This document shows, piece after piece, positions 27,680 through 37,341 of a stretch of DNA of 64,000 bases (its first letter is position 1; each line of letters opens with the position of its first letter). Made by a program: the position numbers and the translations under genes. Origin of the DNA: JAHDHW01 sp965277415 (GTDB lineage: Bacteria > Bacteroidota > Bacteroidia > Chitinophagales > Saprospiraceae); contig CBDICS010000014.1 of the NCBI GenBank assembly GCA_965277415.1, forward strand, positions 1-64,000, read 5' to 3'. The notes below the pieces were generated by a model. It was not told the origin of the DNA. It was given only the letters and a program-made list of their open reading frames with translations, and did no database searches.

Positions 27680-28467
27680 AAATTTGGAATAAGAAACCAA
27701 AAAATAATTCCTGATTTCCTATTCCTTATCCCTAAGCTAATCGGCTATGGGGGTAATATATGTTGAACCCTTTGACTTTCTAAGCATAGTTTAAAAATGG
27801 AGGAAAGAGGGGATTCCTGATCATTTTTATATACCACACTTGACTTTGGGGGAAGCCAAAAGGGGGATAGGTTTTGGGGGACGGAGGTTTGGGGAAATAA
27901 AAGGTTTTGGGAGGTTTTCCATAAATATGTTTCGTTAGTTTGAGGGACGAAATCATTCATGGTTTTGGGGGTAGCTCATCATGGCGGGCCTCTTAAATTG
28001 AGGTCACAATAATGAATTTCATCACCATTTAACGGTGCTTCTATATAATCAAATCGGTTACTGGAACTTTTAGAAAATGGGTAGTACATAGTATTTTACT
28101 TTTTAAAACAGACACAGAGTTCTGTTATGAGATATTAATAATTTAAAAAGTAAATTTCTACTATATATAAAAGGTTTTATTTTGTGAAGTAACAATGATA
28201 AAACTTATAATTGCTTGATTTTATTGTATAACCAATGAAAATTTTTTTATTTTTTAAAAATTAGTACTATGAAAGGGATGAAGATATATAAGACATAGAA
28301 GAAGAATTAAGTACGCAAAGGTTTGATCTCTAGAAAAATATAATTTATAAATTTATTTATGCGTGTAAAAAAACTTGACAATAAATTCATAAAAAATAAT
28401 TATTTCTTTGTGGCCTCTGTGTTTTCTTTGAGCCCTCTGTGTCCTACAAAAAAACAAAAAAACAAAC
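27680..28467. other. 788-bp intergenic region with a G-run cluster
   Basis: No convincing gene. The left third is strongly G-rich on the plus strand: runs of five, five, five and four G at 27848-27852, 27862-27866, 27876-27880 and 27891-27894, spaced 14, 14 and 15 bases, with further G runs to 27970. This could form a G-quadruplex. A 71-codon minus-strand frame (27960-27745) is proline-rich because it reads the C runs, and is probably fortuitous. The middle is plain AT-rich DNA; the right end holds a CTTTGTGGCCTCTGTG repeat. Confidence 0.5.
28406..28446. repeat. Tandem CTTTG(T/A)G(G/C)CCTCTGTGT repeat
   Basis: Two 20-bp units, beginning with CTTTG at 28406 and 28426, both containing CCTCTGTGT. 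They lie directly before the start of the aminotransferase gene. Sequences of this wording recur between genes in many Bacteroidota and other environmental genomes (recalled, not searched). Confidence 0.5.
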
Positions 28468-29652
28468 ATGAATCTAAAAGATCAATTCCTCCAGCACGTT
28501 GGTCAGACAAGCCCATTTCCAACAATGCTTGAAATTGAAAAAGCAGAAGGTATCTATTTATTTGACAAATCAGGTAAAAAGTATATTGATGCAATTGCAG
28601 GAATATGTGTAAGTGCAATCGGGCACAGTCATCCAAAAATTGTCGAAGCGATCAAAAAACAAGCAGAAACCTATTTGCATCCGATGGTCTATGGAGAGTT
28701 TGTACTTTCACCGCAAGTACAATACGCCAAATTACTAGCAGATCAATTGCCAGAAAACCTCAATTGTGTTTTTTATACTAATAGCGGATCAGAAGCAGTA
28801 GAAGGTGCTATAAAGTTGGCAAAACGTTATACTGGGCGTTCTGAAATTGTTGCTTGTCGAGGTGCATATCATGGAAGCACTAATGGAGCAATGAGCCTAA
28901 TGAGTGAATCAAAATATAAAAAAGGTTATTATCCACTTTTACCAGGCATTCGATTTATAGACTTTAATAATACACTTGACTTAGCAAAAATCACTAGCCA
29001 AACGGCTTGCGTATTCACAGAGCCTATTCAAGCCGCGCCAGGAATTCGTATTGGTGAGCAATCATTTTTACAAGCACTTCGAAAGCGATGTACAGAAACA
29101 GGTACTTTACTTATCTTTGATGAAATACAAGTAGGCTTTGGACGCACAGGAACTTTATTTGCTTTCGAACAATACGATATTGTTCCAGATGTATTACTTT
29201 TAGCTAAAGCACTTGGCGGAACGCTGCCATTAGGAGCGATGATTTCAGACCGTCAGATCTTAGAAGTGCTTTCGAAAGATCCTATTCTTGGCTTTATTTC
29301 AACTTTTGGAGGGCATCCATTGAGTTGTGCTGCTGGACAAGCCATGCTCGAATGTTTGATAGAGGAAAAAATCATAGAGCAGGTGTCAAATAAATCAAAG
29401 CGATTACAAGCTTGGTTCAAGCATCCAAAAATCAAAGCAGTAAGAGCTGCTGGGCTATTAATAGCCGTAGATTTCGGAGAAGAAGCTTTTGCTTTAAAAG
29501 TATTAGAAGGCTGCTATGATATGGGCTTGATCACTGATTTCTTTTTATTTAATGAACGCTGTATCCGGATAGCACCACCGCTGAATATTACAGAGGAAGA
29601 GATTGATGAGCTTGGGGCTTTATTGCTGGCGGTGATTGATAGAAAACTATAA
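28468..29652 (+). CDS. Class III aminotransferase (acetylornithine/aspartate aminotransferase family)
   Basis: PLP-dependent class III aminotransferase of 394 residues. Family marks: GKKYIDAIAGICVSAIGHSHP near the N-terminus, FYTNSGSEAVEGAIKLAKRYTG (cofactor phosphate contact), AYHGSTNGA, the PLP-ring aspartate in LIFDEIQVGFGRTG, and the Schiff-base lysine in LLAKALGGTLPLGAMI. It resembles ArgD-like enzymes, yet Bacteroidota carry several paralogues and no arginine-biosynthesis gene is next to it, so the substrate is left open. It is only about 40% the same by eye as the ornithine aminotransferase at 7.7-9 kb. It is followed after 15 bp by a secreted protein gene with no obvious metabolic tie. 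Confidence 0.82.
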   Translation: MNLKDQFLQHVGQTSPFPTMLEIEKAEGIYLFDKSGKKYIDAIAGICVSAIGHSHPKIVEAIKKQAETYLHPMVYGEFVLSPQVQYAKLLADQLPENLNCVFYTNSGSEAVEGAIKLAKRYTGRSEIVACRGAYHGSTNGAMSLMSESKYKKGYYPLLPGIRFIDFNNTLDLAKITSQTACVFTEPIQAAPGIRIGEQSFLQALRKRCTETGTLLIFDEIQVGFGRTGTLFAFEQYDIVPDVLLLAKALGGTLPLGAMISDRQILEVLSKDPILGFISTFGGHPLSCAAGQAMLECLIEEKIIEQVSNKSKRLQAWFKHPKIKAVRAAGLLIAVDFGEEAFALKVLEGCYDMGLITDFFLFNERCIRIAPPLNITEEEIDELGALLLAVIDRKL

Positions 29653-29667
29653 ATTAAACTTAGACTT

Positions 29668-31425
29668 ATGAAATATCTCAATATCTTCTCATTTTTACTT
29701 ATTTCTATTGTTTGCCATTCACAAAGCCGCATTCTTGTAGATGGTGAATTCAATGAATGGTCTGAACATCCGATATTGTATACTGATGCGATAGGAGATG
29801 GTGGGGCATCAGGAATTGATTTCGAACAATTACAAGTTTATAATGATGATGAATACATCTTTTTCTTTTTAGAAACAGGTAGCGAAATTAACCTTCAAGA
29901 TTTGAACGAAATATCCATTTACTTGGATACAGATGATAATTCAAATACTGGTTTCTCTGTCAATGGAATTGGAGCAGAGCTGGGATATTCTTTTGGCAAT
30001 CGTTCTGGATTTTTTAATGAGTCGGGTAATTCCTTTGTGATATCCCATGCTGAAATTGGTTTGGTGACTGCTCCAACCGTAACGTCTGATCGATTTGAAA
30101 TTGCAATCAGAAGAGATATCATGATTTCAGGTAGTCCAGTATTTCAAAGTGATAATTTAAAAATTGTTTTTCGAGACAATTCCTCAAGCGGAGACTTTTT
30201 ACCACTCTCTAATGAAGCGCTTACATATACTTTTTTAAACGATGTTATAGAACCACTTCCAGATTTTTCAATCCAAAAGCCCAATGCGTCTGACTTTAGA
30301 ATCATTTCTTATAATGTCTTGTTTGATGGCCTTTTTGATCAAGCTAGGATTCCTTCTTTTACAAGACTGTTTCAGGCTATAGAACCTGATATCATTGGGT
30401 TTCAAGAAATCTATGATTTTTCCTCGGAACAAGTAGCTAATCAGATAGAGTCGATATTGCCTTCGTCTACAGGCGAGGAGTGGTTTCATGCTAAAGCAGG
30501 ACCGGATTGTCATGCGATTAGTCGGTATCCTATTTTAGCAAGTGCGCTGATACCCGGTTATAATCAAGGTGCGGGTAATGGTGCTTTTTTGATTAATGTA
30601 CCTGGAATTGAAACGAATTTACTCTTGATTGTTGCACATCCACCTTGTTGTGGAAATAATAATGGAAGGCAGATCGAAGTAGATTTGATCATGGAGTTTT
30701 TGAGAGAAGCTAAAGCAGGTAATGGCCCAATCCCTCTGGAACCAGATGCGCCGATTATCATCCTGGGAGATATGAATTTTGTTGGAGATCATCGTCAAGT
30801 GGAAACCTTACTTTCTGGGGATATCTTTGATGAGTCTTCCTATGGCCCAGACTTTACACCTGATTGGGATGGTAGTGATTTATTAGATAGCAAGCCTTAT
30901 CTTACTGGTTTACCTTTTTCTTATACTTGGTATAATGAGGGAAGTAGCTTTAGTCCTGGAAGATTGGATTATATCATATATAGTGGATCAAATCTAATAT
31001 TGCAAAATAGTTATTCCTTGTTTACTCCAAGCCTGTCGCAAGATGATCTCAATGCATTCAATCTTTCTGAAAATGATGTTGTAATTGCTTCTGATCACTT
31101 GCCGATTGTTGCAGATTTCGAATTGAAAAATCTAACTGCTCAAAAAGATCCATTGTCCAAACCGGATTTTGGAATTCTAAAAATTTATCCAAATCCTGCT
31201 CATGGATTGACAGATGTTTCTATTAATACTCATCAGCAAGATTTTGTTACTATTCAATTAATTGATCAAAGTGGCAAAGAAGTAAGTGTTTTACATCAAG
31301 GTATGCTTAATACTGGGGCACACAAAATTCAATTTGATACTTCTGATATTCCATCAGGTTTGTATTTTATAAAAATAGGATATGCGGAGTTTAGTCATTC
31401 AAAAAAGATTGTAATCAATCACTAA
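29668..31425 (+). CDS. T9SS-secreted endonuclease/exonuclease/phosphatase-fold protein
   Basis: Secreted protein of 585 residues. After the signal peptide (FSFLLISIVCHSQ) comes a beta-sandwich region that begins ILVDGEFNEWSEHP and resembles CBM9-type carbohydrate-binding modules (about 20-180). An EEP catalytic domain follows (about 205-490): RIISYNVL (Asn), IGFQEIY (metal Glu), ILGDMNF (Asp/Asn) and IASDHLPI (Asp-His pair). The last 80 residues are a type A T9SS sorting domain (LKIYPNPAHG, SGLYFIKI, KKIVINH). EEP enzymes cut nucleic acids or phospho-lipids; an extracellular nuclease that feeds on DNA is plausible but unproven. Confidence 0.85.
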   Translation: MKYLNIFSFLLISIVCHSQSRILVDGEFNEWSEHPILYTDAIGDGGASGIDFEQLQVYNDDEYIFFFLETGSEINLQDLNEISIYLDTDDNSNTGFSVNGIGAELGYSFGNRSGFFNESGNSFVISHAEIGLVTAPTVTSDRFEIAIRRDIMISGSPVFQSDNLKIVFRDNSSSGDFLPLSNEALTYTFLNDVIEPLPDFSIQKPNASDFRIISYNVLFDGLFDQARIPSFTRLFQAIEPDIIGFQEIYDFSSEQVANQIESILPSSTGEEWFHAKAGPDCHAISRYPILASALIPGYNQGAGNGAFLINVPGIETNLLLIVAHPPCCGNNNGRQIEVDLIMEFLREAKAGNGPIPLEPDAPIIILGDMNFVGDHRQVETLLSGDIFDESSYGPDFTPDWDGSDLLDSKPYLTGLPFSYTWYNEGSSFSPGRLDYIIYSGSNLILQNSYSLFTPSLSQDDLNAFNLSENDVVIASDHLPIVADFELKNLTAQKDPLSKPDFGILKIYPNPAHGLTDVSINTHQQDFVTIQLIDQSGKEVSVLHQGMLNTGAHKIQFDTSDIPSGLYFIKIGYAEFSHSKKIVINH

Positions 31426-31503
31426 GATTCTGTGATAAATCACATATTTGAGACAAGGAGTTAGATGATTTTGTTTGGTCGAAAAAAATTAAGCAAGAAA
31501 AGG

Positions 31504-31547
31504 TTTACTAAACTAACCAGAGTAAAAAGCTCAGTAAGTTTAGTAAA
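31504..31547. terminator. Stem-loop between convergent genes
   Basis: Perfect 11-bp inverted repeat TTTACTAAACT (31504-31514) and AGTTTAGTAAA (31537-31547), loop 22 bases, midway in the 235-bp gap between the convergent EEP and sortilin-like genes. Fits a two-way terminator, though no long U run follows either arm. Confidence 0.45.
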
Positions 31548-31660
31548 TCGCCGCCAAAAAATTTCATTTAGAACCAAATAAAACTTGGACATGTTCTAAG
31601 TTCAAAGACGACTAAAAGAAATATTGAACTTATTTATAGCTTGTCCGCAAAAAAGGCCTC

Positions 31661-34558
31661 CTATCTTTTTACAATGTCCAAATCCATTTTCTCCATCTTT
31701 CCGTCTTTACTAAATTCTACGATATACTTTCCAGGCATTAAATAGAATTTTTCATTGTCTCCAGCTTTCAATTTGATAGGTTCGTCTTCCTCTTTAGTTT
31801 TAGTATTTAGGTGTTTCTCTAAAGATTGTACACTGCTTTTTTCGATACTTAAATCATAAGGTGCAAAATTCAACCCTGCATCTGCTTTATAAGTCATTTG
31901 TTTTAGAATATCTCCTTTATCAGTTTTAATAGCAATAGCCATATTTCCAGATTTAGCAGCATAGAAAGGTAGTTTTATACTCGGAACGAAAGCCTCAGAG
32001 TATTGATTGCGAATACTTCCCCATCTACTGGAATATCTTTCTTTATCCAGGGAAAAAGCATGAATAGTTTTTACTAATATTTCCTCATTTAATTGTTGCA
32101 ATTCATTGACATCTGCTTTCCAGAATGAACGACCATGTGTACCCAGAACAATATCATTGGCAGTAGGGTGGATGGCGATGTCGTGTACAGCAACAGCAGG
32201 TAAACCACCTTGCATAGCTTTAAACGAAAGTCCTCTATTTAGCGAAACATAGACACCATGATCCGTTCCAACATAAAGTATATCCGCATTTTTAGGATCT
32301 TCTTTGATAACATTTACTGGTTCGTCTGGTAAGTTTTTACCTATTCTGGTCCAGTTTGTACCGTAATCCTTAGACCTATAAACATATGTACTAAAATCAT
32401 CCCAACGGTAACCATTAAGTGAAGCATAGACCACGCTTTCATCATGCTGCGAAGCTTGGACTTTGGTGACCCACATATTTTTAGGAAGATTGTTTGAAAT
32501 AAGCGACCAGGTATGCCCACCATCCTTGGTCAGTTGAATATTGCCGTCATCTGTACCAATATAAATCAAACCGAATTTAAGGGGAGATTCATGAATTGTA
32601 GTAAGTGTTGCGTAGGCAACGTCTCCTTTAATACCGCCATTAGTCAAATCATTTGATATTTCATTAAAGTCATCACCTTGATTAAAAGAACGCAACAATT
32701 TATTCGCTCCCATATATAAGATATCCTGATTATGGATAGACAGGTGTATTGGTGTTTGCCAGTTCCATCTATATGGCCGATCACCTAATTCATGTTTTGG
32801 CGTTAAATATTTCCGTTCTTTCGTTGCTCGATTAATTCTAAAATAATTCCCAAATTGGAAACCAGTATAGACGATATTATTATCGCGATGGTCTACAGCG
32901 ACTTGCATACCGTCCCCTCCCATAATAGATTCATAAGGATACTGTCCGTACTGTTGCCAGGCATCACTTGCTTTATAGTCACTTGGTCCAACCCAGACAC
33001 CATTATCCTGAAGACCCCCGTAGATATTATAAGGCTCTGCATTATCTAATACTACTGAATAAAATTGCCCAAGAGCAGGTGTTGCACACCGAATCCAACT
33101 TTCGCCATCATCATAAGAAATTACAGCGCCTCCATCATTTCCGAGGATAAGGTGTTTATCTCTATTAGGGTTTAACCATAATGCGTGATGATCAACGTGG
33201 ACATTTCTGCCATTAATATTTTTAAAGGTTCTTCCGCCATCATCTGATCTTAATACAGGGACACCTGCGATATAAATCTTATCTGGATTATGAGGTGATA
33301 CTCGAATTGTTCCAAAATAATAACCATATGAATTATAGAGATTATCGAGGTAGCCCTCATGCGTTTTTTTCCAGGTAAGACCCTCATCATCCGATCGATA
33401 TACTTCTGCTCCAATAACTGGTGTATCAAATAAAAGACTATTGGCATCCTCTAAGTATTCTACTAATGCATTGGCTTGAATCTTATTAGATTTAACTAAG
33501 TCAATAACCTTGTCTGCCGTATATTTTTTAGGAAAGCGATTTGATTTTAAATAAGAAGCGATCTTTTTCTTATCAAGTTTTAGAAAATCAGGTGCCGACA
33601 TATTTCTAAGCATGTCTTTAGTCACTTGATCCTTTGATGCTTCTTTTGATTCCTTAGGTCTACGAAAATAATTATCTAATAGTGCGTATAAGACCGTTTT
33701 TCCATTTTTTTTGTACATAGATAATCCTATCCTACCGATTCCTTCTCCTGTAGGAAATCCATTTTCACCTTTATTGATTTTAGTCCAGTTTTCTCCTCCA
33801 TCAATACTTTTATAAATACCCGAACCATTGCCAGCTTCTACAAAATTCCAAGCTCGACGCGTCTTTTCCCAAATTGCGGTATAAAGGGTATTCGGATTTT
33901 CGGGATCAATAATGAGGTCAATTCCTCCTGCATTTTCATTGACAAATAAGGTTTGCTTCCAAGTCTTTCCCCCATCGCTTGTTTTATATAAACCTCGTTC
34001 TTTATTTGGAGAATATAAATGTCCAAGGGCTGCGACCCATAAGGTATTAGGATCGGTGGGATGTAAAACGACTCGACCAATGTGATGAGATTCAATTAAA
34101 CCTTTTTGTTCCCAGGATTTGCCACCATCTTTGCTACAGTACATTCCAAGACCAGAATAAGAAGACCGACTAGAATTGCTTTCTCCAGATCCGATCCAAA
34201 TGATATTGCGCTCCCAATCTACAGCTATATCACCAATAGTCATTACGGCTTCATTATCAAATATTGGTGTAAGTCGAGTTCCATTAGATTCAGTATACCA
34301 CAGACCTCCAGATGCATAGGCTACATAAAAATTTGTTGGATCTTTGGGGTTTACATCAATATCGACGACTCTTCCGCTAAAAACAGAAGGTCCTACAGAT
34401 TCGAATTCAACATTTTTTACAATTGATTGTTCTATCAGCGATTTACGTTGTTCAAAACTCTTTAAACGATTTTCCGCAGTAGTATGAGGTGGTTGAGGCT
34501 TTTGTGCGATAGATGGAAAAGTAATAAGTAGGCAAATTAGGATTGAAAGTTTGTTCAT
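31661..34558 (-). CDS. Secreted sortilin/VPS10- and BNR-repeat beta-propeller protein
   Basis: Protein of 965 residues started at the ATG at 34558, where a good signal peptide begins (MNKLSILICLLITFPSIAQ). A longer frame to 34654 adds residues unlike a signal. Repeated BNR/Asp-box motifs (SxDGGxxW) occur through the protein, for example CSKDGGKSWEQ, KTSDGGKTWKQ, KSIDGGENWTK, RSDDGGRTFKN, SYDDGESWIR and LTKDGGHTWSL, as in VPS10 domain propellers (two tandem propellers). Proteins of this type are annotated as glycosyl hydrolases in Bacteroidota, but no catalytic glycosidase residues are evident. A short C-terminal beta domain follows; it is not a clear T9SS signal. Function unknown. Confidence 0.8.
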   Translation of the reverse strand: MNKLSILICLLITFPSIAQKPQPPHTTAENRLKSFEQRKSLIEQSIVKNVEFESVGPSVFSGRVVDIDVNPKDPTNFYVAYASGGLWYTESNGTRLTPIFDNEAVMTIGDIAVDWERNIIWIGSGESNSSRSSYSGLGMYCSKDGGKSWEQKGLIESHHIGRVVLHPTDPNTLWVAALGHLYSPNKERGLYKTSDGGKTWKQTLFVNENAGGIDLIIDPENPNTLYTAIWEKTRRAWNFVEAGNGSGIYKSIDGGENWTKINKGENGFPTGEGIGRIGLSMYKKNGKTVLYALLDNYFRRPKESKEASKDQVTKDMLRNMSAPDFLKLDKKKIASYLKSNRFPKKYTADKVIDLVKSNKIQANALVEYLEDANSLLFDTPVIGAEVYRSDDEGLTWKKTHEGYLDNLYNSYGYYFGTIRVSPHNPDKIYIAGVPVLRSDDGGRTFKNINGRNVHVDHHALWLNPNRDKHLILGNDGGAVISYDDGESWIRCATPALGQFYSVVLDNAEPYNIYGGLQDNGVWVGPSDYKASDAWQQYGQYPYESIMGGDGMQVAVDHRDNNIVYTGFQFGNYFRINRATKERKYLTPKHELGDRPYRWNWQTPIHLSIHNQDILYMGANKLLRSFNQGDDFNEISNDLTNGGIKGDVAYATLTTIHESPLKFGLIYIGTDDGNIQLTKDGGHTWSLISNNLPKNMWVTKVQASQHDESVVYASLNGYRWDDFSTYVYRSKDYGTNWTRIGKNLPDEPVNVIKEDPKNADILYVGTDHGVYVSLNRGLSFKAMQGGLPAVAVHDIAIHPTANDIVLGTHGRSFWKADVNELQQLNEEILVKTIHAFSLDKERYSSRWGSIRNQYSEAFVPSIKLPFYAAKSGNMAIAIKTDKGDILKQMTYKADAGLNFAPYDLSIEKSSVQSLEKHLNTKTKEEDEPIKLKAGDNEKFYLMPGKYIVEFSKDGKMEKMDLDIVKR

Positions 34559-34689
34559 CGTTTTGATTGATTTAAATAGAGAAAGATTAAACTTCTTACT
34601 ATAAAGCAGAGGAAGGTCTAAAGGTAATATTTCTAGACAAGTAAAAATAATCAAAGACTTGACCTTTGAAGCAGAAAAATGTTAAGAAA

Positions 34690-34721
34690 TTGTGTGATTC
34701 ATAATATAAATTATAAAATTG
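34690..34721 (+). promoter_or_regulatory. Candidate promoter of the desaturase gene
   Basis: TTG at 34690-34692, a 21-base spacer, then TAAAATTG at 34714-34721 (one base off TAnnTTTG), 24 bases before the desaturase ATG at 34745. Spacing fits the Bacteroidota -33/-7 arrangement. Confidence 0.35.
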
Positions 34722-34744
34722 CATCGTTTTAAAAACCATAGATA

Positions 34745-35785
34745 ATGACTAAGACAGAAGAAATTAAAAAAGTCCTTCAGGATTGGCCACAAAAAGTCAA
34801 AGAATACCAAGTACCTAATCTGAAAAAAGCAGTCCTACAGATTTGTAATTCGTTTATTCCTTTTGTTATCCTTTGGATATTGATGTATTTTAGTATTGAA
34901 GTTTCGTATTGGTTAACGCTTGGATTAGGCATACTCAATGCCTTTTTTCTGGTAAGGATATTTATCATCCAGCACGATTGCGGCCATCAGTCTTTTTTCA
35001 AATCGAGGAAAGTAAATAATATTGTAGGGCAGATTTGTAGTTATTTTAGCTTGATTCCTTATAAATATTGGGCGAGATCACATAATTTTCATCATGCTCA
35101 TAATGGACAATTAGAAACCCGAGATATAGGAGATTTGCAAACCCTGACGGTTAAGGAATTTAAAGCCTTGTCAAAAAAAGAGCAACTCAAATACAGAATT
35201 TATAGAAGTCCTTTAATTATGTTTTTTATAGGGCCAGTTTATTATTTGACTATCCATAACCGGATTCCAAGTAAGAATGATATAATGAAAGGCTGGACTA
35301 AAGAAAAGAAAGCTTTGTGGCTAAATAATTTAGGTTTAGGCTTAATTTATATTGTCTTAGGTTTTTCTATCGGTTGGAAGAAATTCTTATTAGTGCAAGC
35401 ACCTATTATTGTCTTTTTCGGTATCATAGCGATTTGGTTTTTTTATATCCAACATCAACATGAAGAAAATTATAAACAGTGGAAAGAGGATTGGGAGTAT
35501 TTATTATCTGCAATCAAAGGCAGTTCTTATTATAAATTGCCAAAAGTGTTTCACTGGTTGACAGGAAATATTGGTTTTCATCATATTCATCACTTAAGCT
35601 CCTTAATACCAAATTATAACCTTGAAAAGTGCAATCGAGAAAATCCAATTTTTGAAAAATATGTAACAGCACTTACTTTTAAAGAGAGTTTGAAATGTGC
35701 TTTTCATAAACTTTGGGATGAAGAAACTCAAAGAATGATCACTTTTCGGGAGTATGATCGAATGGAAAAAACATTGAGTTTGTAG
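34745..35785 (+). CDS. Fatty-acid desaturase (membrane di-iron)
   Basis: Integral-membrane desaturase of 346 residues. The three histidine boxes that hold the di-iron centre are all present: HDCGH (77-81), HNFHHAH (113-119) and HHIHH (279-283). Hydrophobic pairs lie at about 35-70 and 195-235. The order and spacing fit the acyl-lipid or acyl-CoA desaturase family that includes delta-9/delta-12 enzymes, introducing double bases in membrane fatty acids using oxygen and electrons from ferredoxin. Such enzymes help keep membranes fluid at low temperature. An upstream TTG-N21-TAAAATTG may be its promoter. Confidence 0.9.
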   Translation: MTKTEEIKKVLQDWPQKVKEYQVPNLKKAVLQICNSFIPFVILWILMYFSIEVSYWLTLGLGILNAFFLVRIFIIQHDCGHQSFFKSRKVNNIVGQICSYFSLIPYKYWARSHNFHHAHNGQLETRDIGDLQTLTVKEFKALSKKEQLKYRIYRSPLIMFFIGPVYYLTIHNRIPSKNDIMKGWTKEKKALWLNNLGLGLIYIVLGFSIGWKKFLLVQAPIIVFFGIIAIWFFYIQHQHEENYKQWKEDWEYLLSAIKGSSYYKLPKVFHWLTGNIGFHHIHHLSSLIPNYNLEKCNRENPIFEKYVTALTFKESLKCAFHKLWDEETQRMITFREYDRMEKTLSL

Positions 35786-35800
35786 TTTAGCTTGGACTTG

Positions 35801-35848
35801 TCATTGGTCAATTGTCTTAATATATCCATTGATACAATTGATCAATGA
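35801..35848. terminator. Convergent terminator hairpin
   Basis: A 14-bp stem, TCATTGGTCAATTG (35801-35814) pairing with CAATTGATCAATGA (35835-35848) apart from one G-T pair, between the ends of the desaturase gene and the small membrane-protein gene. Plus-strand sequence after the stem includes ACTATTTTTG. Likely works in both directions. Confidence 0.55.
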
Positions 35849-35852
35849 ACAA

Positions 35853-36377
35853 CTATTTTTGTATGTTTTTTAGCTTTTTGATTTCCGTGATCATTTTTCC
35901 CATTGCCTTGATATTATAATTATCTTCTGAAAGCGCATGTGTTTTTCCTCCAATTTCGATAATCATTAAAATTTTTGTTGCCCTTCCAACTCTTTTGCCT
36001 GAAAAAGGGGCAATTTGCTTATCCTCATGTACATAGATATTCTGGATGTTTTCCCAGTCCACTTTTCCAAAGTTTGTTTCTACATACTGTTCATTAATGG
36101 TGACTGGAGTCATCTTAGTAGTTTGCAACCAACTAAAAAAGGCAGTAGAAATACAAATCAAAAAAACAAAAAACAAAGCCATCGAAACCAATGGTTTATA
36201 CCTATTAGGAGCATAAGGTTTATTTGAATCAGGTTGATCCTTTAACTGACTTGTTGGCGGTTTTCGATTATAAAATACAAGTGCGATTATAGATGCAATC
36301 GCAAAAAAAGTGCAAATAATAGCAAGAGTGTAACTATCGCTGTTTATAGGTTCGAAAACTTGAGTAATTACTGACAT
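35853..36377 (-). CDS. Hypothetical two-span membrane protein
   Basis: Protein of 174 residues not recognised as any named family. Two hydrophobic helices (TLAIICTFFAIASIIALVFY at about 16-35, SMALFFVFLICISTAFFSW at about 66-84) are joined by a proline/asparagine-rich loop; the C-terminal 85 residues form a soluble alpha/beta-type segment (EQYVETNFGKVDWENIQNIY, ILMIIEIGGKTHALSEDNY) reminiscent of bacterial PH-like domains. Start 10 bp after the helix-hairpin-helix gene's stop, so probably cotranscribed with it. No function is proposed. Confidence 0.65.
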   Translation of the reverse strand: MSVITQVFEPINSDSYTLAIICTFFAIASIIALVFYNRKPPTSQLKDQPDSNKPYAPNRYKPLVSMALFFVFLICISTAFFSWLQTTKMTPVTINEQYVETNFGKVDWENIQNIYVHEDKQIAPFSGKRVGRATKILMIIEIGGKTHALSEDNYNIKAMGKMITEIKKLKNIQK

Positions 36378-36387
36378 GAATACAATC

Positions 36388-37047
36388 TTAATCTCTATTC
36401 TCTTTTAATTTTTCTTGTAGAATCTTGAGTTCCTCCATTTTGCCTGCTGCTGCTAATTTAGCTTGTTCTGCCCAGGATATGGAATTGAAGTTTTTATACC
36501 TTGTACCTCCTCTTTCTATTAGAATAGCTTTTAATTTTAGAACTGTCAACTTTGCTAATTGAGCAAAAGTATTAATCCCTGCTGCTTTTAAATGTTTTTC
36601 TATGGCGGGACCAATACCATTAATGAGTTTGAGGTTATCACTCGTATTGCTATTCTGATTTACTGGTTCAAGGATTTTTTTTTTCTCTACTTTAGCTGAT
36701 TCTTGCTTAGGTTTAGCGGCTGAAATTTTAGGTGTATCAGAGCTTGGTTTCGGACTAGCCTTTTTGGACTTAGTCTTTTTTGTTTGTTGCTTTGATTTAG
36801 TGGATTTCTTTTTCTTCGCTGCCTTTTTTTGCAGGAGGTCAGCTGCCTTTTTCAATTTTTTTAAAGCCTTTTCTAGGTCTTTATTCGTATTCTTAGCTTT
36901 TCGTAGTTCTAGTTTTAAGCGGGTATTCTTTTTTAAAACTTCAGTATAAGCTGCTTTGTAATTTTTCTTTGACTTTGTTTTCCTAGATTTCTTATTTTTT
37001 GAATCCGCTTTGACTGATTTACCTTTACTTTTCTTTTTATTACTCAT
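36388..37047 (-). CDS. Lysine-rich protein with C-terminal helix-hairpin-helix
   Basis: Protein of 219 residues in two halves. Residues 1-130 are extremely basic and low in complexity (runs of KKKSTKSKQQTKKTKSKK type), with a coiled-coil stretch at 30-75. The C-terminal half contains a Rad51/DUF4332-like helix-hairpin-helix, DNLKLINGIGPAIEKHLKAAG, followed by NTFAQLAKLT, the usual second helical pair, and then a helix with RGGTRYKNFNSISWAEQAK. Similar basic-tail plus HhH proteins bind DNA or RNA non-specifically. It begins a pair with the small membrane-protein gene, 10 bp downstream. The DNA-binding role is inference. Confidence 0.7.
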   Translation of the reverse strand: MSNKKKSKGKSVKADSKNKKSRKTKSKKNYKAAYTEVLKKNTRLKLELRKAKNTNKDLEKALKKLKKAADLLQKKAAKKKKSTKSKQQTKKTKSKKASPKPSSDTPKISAAKPKQESAKVEKKKILEPVNQNSNTSDNLKLINGIGPAIEKHLKAAGINTFAQLAKLTVLKLKAILIERGGTRYKNFNSISWAEQAKLAAAGKMEELKILQEKLKENRD

Positions 37048-37341
37048 CGTTATTATTATTTGGAGTCTCTTCAGGTCGCTCTGGTTAATAAATATTTATA
37101 TCCTTTGACAAATGCTGGATTTATCAAAGAAGCAAATGTTAATGTATCGATCAATGATAGGTCAATTCTGTTTAATTAACAAAAAAATCCTCAATCATTT
37201 AATTTTGAATGTAATTTTATAGCTGAAAGCATGTTAAATTGATATTATTACTATTTGTTTTGAATGAATAGAAATATATTAGCTTGACTTTTTCATAATA
37301 TGCTAAAATCAAGATTAGAACAACTTCATAATTAATAAAAT

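Noticed and set aside
27745..27960. 71-codon proline-rich minus-strand frame in the G-rich gap
   Set aside because: The prolines come from reading C runs of the G cluster; no ribosome site, no neighbour on that strand, no domain.
31431..31444. TGTGATAAATCACA palindrome resembling a CRP/FNR site
   Set aside because: The half-sites are four, not six, bases apart, and the palindrome lies just after a stop codon, far from any promoter.
32341..33447. Several antisense and overlapping frames inside the sortilin-like gene
   Set aside because: They lie wholly within a long coherent gene with BNR motifs and show no features of their own.
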